This document shows, one piece after another, positions 48,714-58,620 of a DNA stretch of 64,000 nucleotides (its first letter is position 1; every line of letters begins with the position of its first letter). The position numbers and the translations under genes are program-made. Source of the DNA: Sebastes aleutianus (taxonomy: Eukaryota > Chordata > Actinopteri > Perciformes > Sebastidae); the NCBI GenBank assembly GCA_916700875.1, contig CAKAKS010000001.1:9177741-9241740 (forward strand). Direction: 5' to 3'. Under the pieces are notes generated by a model, which did no database searches, was not told the origin of the DNA, and saw only the letters and a list, made by a program, of their open reading frames with translations.

Positions 48714-49232
48714 TTAAAGAGCCAAACCAAGTATGCTCATGTTCAGGTTCATACTTGTATTTTGGGTTTCTATTAGAACATGTTCACATGCTTTAATGTT
48801 CAAAACACGCTTATCTTTCTCATACCGGCTGTGCTGCAGCGCCTCTTTTCACCCTCTGTCTGAAACGCTCTGTTTGAGCTCATAATCCCGCCCTCCTGAA
48901 AAGCCCAGTCTGCTCTGATTGGTCAGCTAGCCCACAGTTGTGATTGGTCAACCAAACAAAACCAAACCCTTTGGACTCCCCTTTAGCTCCACTCTAACTA
49001 GCTTTGTTTGAGGGCGTGCCAAACCGTTATGCAAATATGCTACTCGGTGACATCACCATGTTACGGGAAAAAAAAAAAAAACTTCAAGTGAGGCGTTTCA
49101 GAAGCTGTGTTTCTGTGGAGGAGCGTAACTCCCTTTGTCATGGACTTTGTAACTTTGCAGACCTTTTATACGCACAAAAAACGATATAACTCACTAAAAG
49201 AAAGGGGGAAAAGCATAATAGGTCCTCTTTAA
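48714..49232. mobile_element. TTAA-flanked non-autonomous element (piggyBac-like)
   Basis: TTAA at 48714-48717 and 49229-49232 borders inverted ends: left TTAAAGAGCC..ATGCTC, right reverse complement TTAAAGAGGACCTATTATGC. The interior CAGGTTCATACTTGTATTTT and GCCCAGTCTGCTCTGATTGG is typical of an abundant fish repeat. An exact octamer ATGCAAAT lies at 49029-49036. 519 bp, no transposase. Confidence 0.78.
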
Positions 49233-51141
49233 CCATCTCGTGAGAGTTTCCCCAACTCACGGGTTCCCCTCTAGACATTACCATTTATTTGTGATTCTAG
49301 CAAGAGGAGAATAAACACAATATGGACTTCTAAAGTAACATATTGAAATAATTTGTCAAGTGCAGACGATTTAATCAAAACCGAATAGAAATTGTTAGTC
49401 ATGACATATTAATACAACCAGCCATGCTTTTGAGAAGTGTGAAATAAGTCTACTTTGGCTCGATTTAGAAGAAGATAAAATACAAATGGATGTTTGTGTT
49501 CCAGTGAGTGAATCACAATAACTCTTTATAGCAATAAAACATGTGTTTGCAACGCCACAAGTATCAAATGAGCCATTACAACTGAAATATGATTTCCATA
49601 ATTGTTCAGCTTTTTAATGACATGTACTGTAACTGCGGTGTGAGTGTTACTGTGTTGAAAGGCACGTTTTACTTTCCTTTGGGTTTCAGTGTTGGAGTTT
49701 GCGTTGGCCCTGTTTCTGTTCTGCAGCTGCATTCACCATTTACCTTCATGTTCTACTATTTTGCACTAGCAGTTTAGGGATAAGGGATTAAGAATGGGGA
49801 TGTTGTGTTTTTGTGCCAGAATAATGGCAGCAGAAAATTTGTTATGAAAAGTGGCGACGACAACGGACTGCCGCAGGTCAATTTACAAAAATAACAACTC
49901 TTAAAATGGCATTTATTTATTCAATTACTGTGAAAATTGTACTGACGCTGGTAGGACAGATATGTCACTTACCACTGATAGCTACACACTATCAAAAACT
50001 TGGATATTAACAATAGAAACTCCTAAGTTTATCCACAGCCACACTAAGAACGATGCAAACTATGTGGTGTGGCCCACACCACATAGTTTGCATTTCAGTG
50101 TTGATGCTGATTTCATGTATTTGCAAGACTGTATTGTTTTGATGACACTGCAGAAGGAGTAAATTCAACATGTGCATTCTAAGCATTAAGAAACATGGAT
50201 GCGTTTCCTGAGACTTAAAAGAGTCACAGTAGACGAAGGGCTGTAGTGCAAAGTAACTCTTTGATATTCTGCAGATTAACAGTCACTTTAGACTTATTAG
50301 CTGAGGAACTGTGTAGCAAGGCGTGCGGTGGTTTGATATTCCCAACGCATGTGGAGTGGAAATGTACAGTAGTGCTATTTTCCAAGTGGTTTGGACTGGT
50401 GTTACCTGCACTTTGGCTGCTCAGTGAAGCGTTCCACGTCTTCTGCCATTTGGCTGACTTTGACTGGCGTGCGCTTGTGGCAAACAGCCAGATTACTTTT
50501 ATGGATTACTGTTAGGTAAAGTAGAGGTAGGTAAATGGAAATTCTCAGTTCATAAAACCTTGAAAATGTCAGATCATAAAACCTACTTTGCATGAATTGA
50601 TTCTAAAAAAGGAAGCTGATTCTAAATGGGACTTTTATTGTGAAACATGTTTCTCCAACTTCAACAAGAGCACTTCCCCTAACATTCAGCAAACCAATAA
50701 ACAACAAAACAGTAAGTAATGACCTACAAAATATTGTATCAGGACTCAAGCAAGGACCATGCATTTCTTCCTGCACTAGTTTTAACACTACTTTACAGCA
50801 GCTAGTCACATCCCCTGCATGCAAAAGACATATTTCAGTAATCCATCGGTAAACAGCCTCCTCTTCATCCACAGTGGCAGAGAGAGAGAGAGGCAGAAAA
50901 GATGCAATACACCATGTTAAATAGTGTGATCCATTCTCCAATCGATGTTTGGTGGCCCTAGTCTTAAACTCCTTCCTACACTCTATTAGCTGACAAATAG
51001 CTGCAGCTACGACTAACACAATTGGCTGTAAGTGTGCAATTTTTTTTTCTGGTGTATTCAGCCCTTTTTTTATCTTTTCTAAGAAAACTCAGCTATACTT
51101 ATCACTACTTTTAGCGAGTAGTAAAAAGTAGACTATAGTCT
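49233..51141. other. Single-copy sequence with one exact palindrome
   Basis: Contains the palindrome at 50053-50093. A 138-codon minus frame (50603-51019) has no domain. Its reverse strand ends AATAAAAGTCCC, which looks like a decayed dispersed repeat rather than a gene. Confidence 0.4.
50053..50093. repeat. Exact inverted repeat, 20-bp arms with 1-nt centre
   Basis: The left arm 50053-50072 (ATGCAAACTATGTGGTGTGG) and the right arm 50074-50093 are perfect reverse complements around a single C at 50073. The outer ends are octamer-like ATGCAAAC. No flanking target duplication was seen. Confidence 0.95.
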
Positions 51142-51285
51142 TGTCACCGTGAGGTTGCCAGGCAACCAGTAGAGACTCCAGGAAGTCACCGCTCCCGGCT
51201 AAGAAATAGTCCTGCACGTAACCCTCCGGTACAATGAAAAAATTTTGTTTTTATACTTTAGTTTTTGCACAAATTAAAGATTCAA
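51142..51285. mobile_element. Fragment of the foldback repeat carrying an RFX-type site
   Basis: Blocks CCGTGAGGTTGCCAGGCAAC, GAGACTCCAGGAAGTCACCG and CTAAGAAATAGTCCTGCACG correspond to the middle of the repeat at 3945-4945 (AAGAAATAGTCTGGCAC is shared). Both outer arms are absent. Confidence 0.6.
51154..51166. promoter_or_regulatory. RFX X-box-like palindrome
   Basis: GTTGCC A GGCAAC matches the symmetric RFX X-box (GTNRCC, 0-3 nt, RGYAAC) exactly. It is part of a dispersed repeat, so copies may spread this site. Binding is not shown. Confidence 0.5.
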
Positions 51286-54200
51286 GTGGTAATTTGTGGG
51301 CATTAAAGAGCGACGTGACGTCTTGCTGGAAGACAACGGTGTAATAGTGGAATACATCCATGGAGTACAGAAGCGTAGCTTAGTGTTATCTAAAATATTT
51401 TCAATGTCATGGCTGAATATTTAGATGATTTCGACAATGTACATTGTATTTATTTTAAAGAAAACATTTTATTTCCCTGCAAAGTCCTTTCCATAATGTT
51501 GTCAGACACTTATAATAACAAACTGAGTCTGTTGGTGGCAAAAACAAGCACCTTTAGTGAAAGTAACCTTACATTGACGCTGCTCACTCGCCCTCACAGC
51601 TTGTTAACGGCTGCCGGTTACAGCATTATCCCTCAATACTGGACCAATTTCAAAAATTGTTGTCGCTATTAGTTGCTAGACACAAAAACATGGGAAAATA
51701 GAGTCCAGGTTGAAACAAAGCTTTAACAAACTGAGCAGCATCACCATCCAGAAGATATAGAGATCGGCAATAACTTTACCGCTATTTATACAAGGATAAT
51801 AACGGACACATACAGAATATCTAAATCAAGCTGAACTCCATCTGAGACATGAACATTTCACTCAACAAAAAAGGTATAGTTCCCCCAGTCTGTCTTTGTT
51901 TCTAGCAGGAAATTCTGTCATCTCATGTTGCTCGCCTTGAAAAGTACACATGGAGAGGGCAGACATCATAAAAAAATGCCTATCCACCTGTTGTTCTGGC
52001 ATTGGGGGAGCATTTGAACCCCACCTGCAATTCTTTGGTCTGGCAGACTGTGATGTGTGTGTACGTGTACGCATGTGTGTGTGTGTGACCAAGTGCGTCT
52101 CCCCATAAACAGGTGGGGTTCCCCGCCACAGATATCGAGTTCCCCTCTTTGATAACGCGTTACAGACTTCATTAATTTCACCCACTCCAGCCACGCACTC
52201 GCCGTCTGACAATCTCACGGAGGAATTTTTGTGTGAGCACACCTCCTCGGACTTGTGCAACTTTTACAAGCAGAGATTAACATGTGTGAAAACAAATGTA
52301 ATTTAACCCTTTATTGTTTTAGGAGGTTGAAGCGGACATGCCCGGTGTTAAAAAGGGCTGTCTGTATCGGACACTGCAGGCAGATAACTTCATGACCAAA
52401 GTTTTCCTCTCATTTAGGATAAATCATGGAGGATATCAATAAAGCACATATTAAATTAAACTACGACAAAAATACAATTGATGTTCCTTTTATTTCTTTA
52501 ATCATGCAGTGAAATTTAAGGGAGGCAAAGAGGGAAAAAAAAAAAGAAGGAATTGTGAGGTAGTGACAAATCATCTTTTACAGTTATGTTAATAGGTCTC
52601 AAGAGCCTACACGCATTTCTTCCTTGAGCTCTTTTAAGCCAGGAAACACAACTCTGCTCACATACATCTCACATGTCCAGTTGCGCAGGGCTAATTTGTG
52701 CTTCACTTTGTTTTCTTGACATTGATTGGTTATTCTCGAACACATGGGACACCCGACACCGCAGCCCCCTCGATTCCAGTTGTGCGTTGAGTCATCGCCG
52801 TGTCTGGCAGATGACACAGTGGCGCGAGGTGAACTTGGACCGGACCCCGGCTCCGTCCACATTGAAGCTCCGAGATCTAGGCCTCCAAAAGCATGTCTAG
52901 CATTGCTCCCAACTAACAGAACAATGCCGGGGATTAGGACGCCGGGCTAAATTTAAAGTCGTGAAGGAATGCATGAAAAAAAACACAATGACCCCTTGAA
53001 AGCAATGAGTTTTTTTTATTTTCTTGTGTTTTTCCTGTAATTAATTGTTACAAATTACAGAGACGAAAACTTCAAGCATGTTTGTTTAAAACTCTCCAGT
53101 CCTCCAAGACTGTGTTTGTGTCTGCTGGGGTAGGGTGGGGTCATTTAGGGGCAAGCTTCAAATATGAATTTAAATCAAAACTTGTATGACGGTTGCTCTC
53201 AACCAATTCCAATGTTTAATGTTTGATTTGCCATCAAATCAGGCGATAATTTATGTGAGAACTACAGCTTGTTTGTGACAAAGAGTCTCACAAAATTTTG
53301 TGAAATAAGCATAAAGTTTACAATGGCAAGAGAGGAGGACACGACAACACACATTTGTCAGATATTCAGATATATTTTTCTGTTAATCTCAAGTCAGAAA
53401 AGTAAATCTATTTGGTAGAAGTTGGTGAATATGGATAAAAGTATGTGGAACTTTTAAAAAAAAAACTTTAAATACATCACCTGTTCTCAGTCTGGGCTGT
53501 GCATGTTTGCATGAAACTGTCACTTTGGTCGTAAAACATCTGCTGTAAACATTACCAGCAGTGGCATTGCCCTGCAAGTACTGTCTTTCTTGTTAAATGC
53601 TTGGGTTGTCCAGACACAAGCTCAACCTTGACACTTTAAAACAGACGGCTCACCAAGACGGCAACAAGTGCTGGGGCACGAACTTGACCCGCCGAGGGGG
53701 AGGAGGACGGAGCTAACAATGCTCTAGTGTCCGGACAAAAACATCCATATTGTCAGTTTAAATGACCTCAGTTTAAAACTTCAAAATAAAAATAAATATA
53801 CGAATGTTTTTTGACCACCAATGTTTCACTACTGTAAGCATTTTGCCCTAAAAAACATACCTGAATTCCAGGTATTAGATTATGTTCTATGTCCAGGTGA
53901 ATTTCTATTTTATTTATTTCATTTTATGGTTTTGTTTTTTACTGAAATCACATTGCACATCTGTGTGCCGGTAAAAGAAACTGGACTTGACAAGCATTGA
54001 TGGGAGACTGAAACCTCCTCTGATCAACAGACAAATAGGAGCCACTTGTGCAGCATTGTTTAAAGGCTCTCCGTGTCATTTATTTTTAGAAAGCTATACC
54101 AACTATTTAAAAAGGTCCTCATAACGTAGATGCACAGGTCACTGCTGTCGTTTTTTTTTCGTCTTGTTGTTGAGAAGAGGGGCAGCATCTGTCGGGACCT

Positions 54201-56534
54201 TTAACTCTCCGTATTGTTGTGGCTAACGCGGCTTTGAACTTCATTCTGATCAGACAAGCTTCTTGATTTAAACACGAGAGAACAAAGTTTTCTGGAAAAA
54301 GCTGAGGTATTTTTGGCCACAGCGGTACACACGGAGCATGTGGATGCTTGATTTCAAGATGATTTACAACGCAGAGGCATCTATAAATCCATAGTGTTGA
54401 AAAGATAGACAGACATACCACAGTGGCCGCTGAACAGTGGGAGTGGGAAGTTGTGGATAGCAAACCAAACAAAACCGTTTCATAAAGCAATTTTTGATCT
54501 TCCTCTCGGCCGAGTATTGATTTTTGTGGTTCGCTGTGTTTGTATGCAATCTTTAACAGTTCAATGCCATGCAATAGTGTCTGTTCTCATTTAATTATCA
54601 AGGTCAATCGTTACCTCAAACAGAACCCATATCTGCACCAATGTTCAGTTCTCATTGTGTGTTGTGGAGCTGATATTAAAGGGGCATATGATAAAAGAGA
54701 GAGAAAAAGACCTCCCCCACACAAGTCATTCAGTTTGCTGCAAACAGACAGCAGAAATTACTGTTATGTTGTTTGATTCAAAATCATATTGATCTCTGCT
54801 CCTTTTGATTCGCATTTTCCCCACTCACAGCCAAATCCTCCCACACAGGCTTTGCTTTTTTTTGAAAGATCGCTTTCAGACAGTTTAAAGATGCCAGGCA
54901 GCCGCTCGACGAAAAATTATTCTCCGAGAATATTACTTTAAAATGCGTATTGATTCCGCTCACAGAAAATGAGGCATTATGTGTGGGTGTTGAGTGGAGC
55001 GCAGAGATACGGCGGTGAAAAATGACACTGCGTCATGAGCTATCAGTTTCAGTGGCTCAAAGAGAAACATCTGGTTGGACTCGGCTCCAAAGAACACAAA
55101 CCCAGCTAAGGAGACTGCAGAAGTTTGGGGAGCAGACAGCCTTCAAAACAAACGCCACCAGCTTTGTTGGCTCCTGACACAATTTGCTCCAGGTCTTATT
55201 CAGTTTCAGAGCCGGGAGTCTTGCAATGATCTCCATGTGCAGAAGAAACTTATTGCAACGCAGCGGGCCGAGATAAAAGGAAAAGGTAAAAAAAAAAAAA
55301 GGTGCAGTCACTGTGTGTGATAACAGATACCCATCCTATGAATACATTACATTGTTACCCCTTTGGACACTGTACATAGTTTGGCTTTAGAGTAATCCAT
55401 CAACCTAGGGTGAGAAATAGCCTTCTATATTTGGCCATTACATCTTTAGCTTGTCCTCTCAGTGGGTACAGGGGCAGCTGAGGAGACAACCCTCTCCATC
55501 AGTCATAACGGCTGGCCCCAGGCCCAGAGTTCCTGTCACTAAGAGGCTTAAACCCAAGAATCTTCCCCTCATTCGTATAAAAGCCAAGCAGGTCAAAAGG
55601 TTCTGAAATGATTTGCATCGCCGATGAGGTACTGACTTTATGACTACAGTCCACGATCTGGACTGGGACTGGTAATACTGTCTCTGAGGGCTAATTTCTT
55701 TAGCGGACACCTTTTGTGTTCTTACAGCAGCCAAATAACCTTAAATTGCTATATCACTAAAGAGCATGTCTGAGGATTTACTACCATCATCACCTCAACA
55801 TGCAGCACTTTAACTCCTGATCAACCAGCTCACTTCAGTGACTTCTTCTACATCAGCCCAATTTAAGGTATTAAACACCGCCATGAGCCACAGAATACGA
55901 GCCCCTATGAAATGCAAGTGTAAGACCGGCGATAGGAAAACATTTGGGGAAAGGAGCCGAAACTGGGAATTACTTCTGTAACGCTGCCGGGTGACCACAA
56001 AAATCTGTCTGTGAACCACGTCAAGACTGTGATCATTATTTCACTCTTTTTCTCCGGCTTTTCGTCTGCATTCGTTTACCACCGCATCAGCGTTTTTCCT
56101 CCAAATGAAGTCTAAAAGGCATTCCTTTCCTGTTCCGCACCCTTTTCAGAGCCCTCGTCAAACCCAGTGTGGCTTTCTCTCCTGCTACAAGACATGTATA
56201 CCTCGACAGTTGATGCTGTGGAATTACTGGACACTTTTTAATTAGATATCTTAGTCGGACAGTCATGACAGAATCATGACATAGATTCTCAGTATTTCAT
56301 ACCAAATGCTGGTGGCCAGGTGTTGTGGCTGCACTACTTTAAAATGTAGACTTTTTGCACATAGTTTTGCCATTAGTAGAAATGGATGGGAAATCTAAAA
56401 GAGCAACAAGTTATGCAATGAAATATACTGTTATTTAATACCTGTGGCCCTGATGTAAAACTTCAATCAACATGCTTAATGAATACACCACTTCATCTGT
56501 GTGCAACTCAAAGTGTCTCAGGTCAAAGTATCCT
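51286..56534. other. Long single-copy, gene-free block
   Basis: Over 5 kb without a recognised gene or transposon. A GT-rich stretch lies at 52054-52087. GC-balanced parts at 52730-52945 and 54780-55060, and a GAAAGATCGCTTTC palindrome-like word near 54864, are possible regulatory DNA. The longest frame (151 codons, minus, 54119-54574) has no domain, and its codons look like random AT-rich DNA. Confidence 0.45.
52054..52087. repeat. Imperfect GT microsatellite
   Basis: GT runs interrupted by ACGTGTACGC. Confidence 0.9.
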
Positions 56535-56848
56535 CAACGTATCCTTCTTACAAAAAGTTATTCCTAATTTTTCGTGCTTTTTCCTACAAAAATCCAGCAA
56601 CACCTGTCAATTTCTGCTCCAGTCTTTTCAAAATAAAAGTTATGTTTAGGAAAAGATTGACTTAGTTAAGTTTAAGCAACATAACGACTTAGTTAGGTTT
56701 AGGATAAGATCGTGGTTTGGGTTATAATAATTCCAGAAGTGGTGTAACTTAAGTATGGAAGTTATGTGACAAATAAGTCAATGTTGACTTCTGGTCAGTA
56801 CAATACTTTTCATAGGTATAGCTACGAACGGTGTATGAGAACAGCCTG
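56535..56848 (-). mobile_element. F3 hAT-like element, partly deleted
   Basis: The right end GAACGGTGTATGAGAACAGC and adjoining ACTTTTCATAGGTATAGC are the inverse of the F3 left end at 16778. The left end CAACGTATCC is followed directly by TTCTTACAAAAAGTTATTCC, so about 20 bp of the terminal repeat is missing. The core reads TTAGTTAGGTTTAGG. A clear target duplication was not found. Confidence 0.75.
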
Positions 56849-57930
56849 CAAAAGTGGTAAATTAAGACACTGTAAATTAAGTTTACAAAATTCCCAGTAA
56901 TGGACCCAGAGAGTACAACCGTTAGGCTTAATCCAGATCAAAGAATCCATCATTTTTGGTTAAACATGGTTTATAAATGGATTATAGATTATAAATGTTG
57001 GATTTAATACGTGGACAACTGGAGTATTTGTGCCTCAAAATAAATATCTGGTTCTGTTTATTTAGTTGGAATTCAAGCATTTAACTTAACCACTGTCTTT
57101 TGTAATCTGCATCTTCAGCCTATGATGATATATAACTATTACAACCCCCAGTTGAAACCATACCGTCTACTTTTTCAAACCAGTTTTGACTGGTATCAAT
57201 CTGAAATGTGTTCATTTATCTAGAATAGATGACAGGTACTTAAATGATCTATTGGTTATTGTTCTGTGCTACATGAGCATGTAATTTACTCTAAGTCATT
57301 TGAACTTCAAGTATGTGCACAATGCCTACAGTAATGTTCTTGGATGTTTCAGATCTGCTGAACGCAGTGAGGCAATTTCTGAGCTGGAACATAAATATGC
57401 ACTGGCAAAGGCTGCCATATCTTGTGGTTACAGAACGTATCCCACAGAACTACTCATGGCTGAAATGATTGACATATTAAGTTTAAATAACGGTGTAGCC
57501 ATCCCATGCTGTCTTTAAAGTGCAACTCGTGCAATTTCTGAAATGTTTAGAAGTATTAAACTCTCGGTCTGTGCTATGAGTTGGGGCAGGATCTCTTGAG
57601 CTGTTGCAGGATGGTTTGAGAATGACTGCTGTTATTCACCATCTACACAACTGCAAGTTGTTTATTCCAACTCTGGAAGGACATGCAAGTAACCTGTCAT
57701 GGTTTGGTTTCTTGTAATCAGAAAAAACTCTGCAAGACGCAAGCAGAGTGTGTTTGGTATTGTGTGTATTTCTCTGTCTTCTGCTAATCTAACATACTAC
57801 TGGACCCATCGGTCTAATATTTTATGCGCTCATTTATGTCTGAATGGTCAACGACCTCTGGTTACGGTGATTCACAATTTTTGAAAAACATTTTATTGTT
57901 TATCGTTGTATTGTTGTTCATGTTTAATAC
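56849..57930. other. Gene-free sequence with one exon-like open frame
   Basis: Mostly AT-rich with no repeat recognised. The frame at 57353-57518 is listed separately. Confidence 0.4.
57353..57518 (+). other. Exon-like open frame after a splice-acceptor-like sequence
   Basis: GTTCTTGGATGTTTCAG ends at 57352 and is a plausible acceptor. The frame that follows encodes SAERSEAISELEHKYALAKA, then residues including CGYRTYPTELLMAEM, and stops at 57518. The charged, helix-like composition is more protein-like than other frames here. There is no donor or partner exon in view, and I recognise no family. It may be a decayed transposon or pseudogene piece, or chance. Confidence 0.2.
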
Positions 57931-58620
57931 CGTTAACCTGATCCGCCAGATGGTTTGTAACACAGAACCATCTGAGAAGCCAGAATTGGAAACTGTTTGG
58001 ATAAGAGCAGGCACTTTCAAAAAATACTTGGCAGGTGATTGGATGAATCATCTGTCAATCAAACTGGAAGCCAGTTGGGAGAAAAGCGAAAACATCTTTT
58101 CTATCAACAAAAGCATTCAGTGCCGTTCTTTGCTCTTCTTTCAATGAAGAAATATACTCTCCAGTTCTGATAACACTGATGCTATTGCAGCATCTACGCT
58201 AACCTCTTTAGGAGCCGCCATGTCGTCACACACACCTAAGCCACGCCCGAAGCTGCCAGTAGCTCCTCACAGGACGCCGATTGGTCTGTGCACTGGCTTG
58301 CCGGACACAAACACATTACTTGAAGACTGACGAGATGGATTTTCGTGTGATATGTGATCCCGCGACTCTCGCGTGATCTCTTGACATTGCGAGAATCCAG
58401 CTGCCGTACAAGGTAATTATACGGTCATTGACTGCTGAATCCTCACTCCTCTTAACCGGCCGGTAGGGAACGCAAGTGATCAACAACTGCTTCAGTAGAA
58501 AAAGGCATTTCCGGCAATCAGCTACGCTAAAACCAAGCCTCACCTAGTCTGTTGCAGGCCGCAATTTGACCCTTGTCATGGCTGAAAAACAAAAAAAAGT
58601 TTAGTCAAATTTTGAATGGT
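57931..58620. mobile_element. Probable dispersed teleost repeat, class unknown
   Basis: TTAACCTGATCCGCCAGATG, then TGTAACACAGAACCATCTGA, and GGAAGCCAGTTGGGAGAAAA are words I recognise from a common fish repeat. A perfect 9-bp stem (57947-57955 with 57966-57974) with a 10-nt loop lies at its start. CTGTCAATCA, a PBX-MEIS site, is at 58052-58061. No second copy is in the window, and the right boundary is approximate. Confidence 0.45.

Noticed and set aside
50603..51019. 138-codon open frame on the minus strand
   Set aside because: No recognisable domain. The same strand ends AATAAAAGTCCC and looks like a decayed dispersed repeat.
52726..52950. GC-rich 74-codon frame as a coding exon
   Set aside because: Open frames exist on both strands, there is no clear splice pair and no recognisable protein. 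A non-coding GC-balanced block is more likely.
54119..54574. 151-codon open frame on the minus strand
   Set aside because: No domain, no conserved motif and random-looking composition. A frame of this length is expected somewhere in 64 kb.
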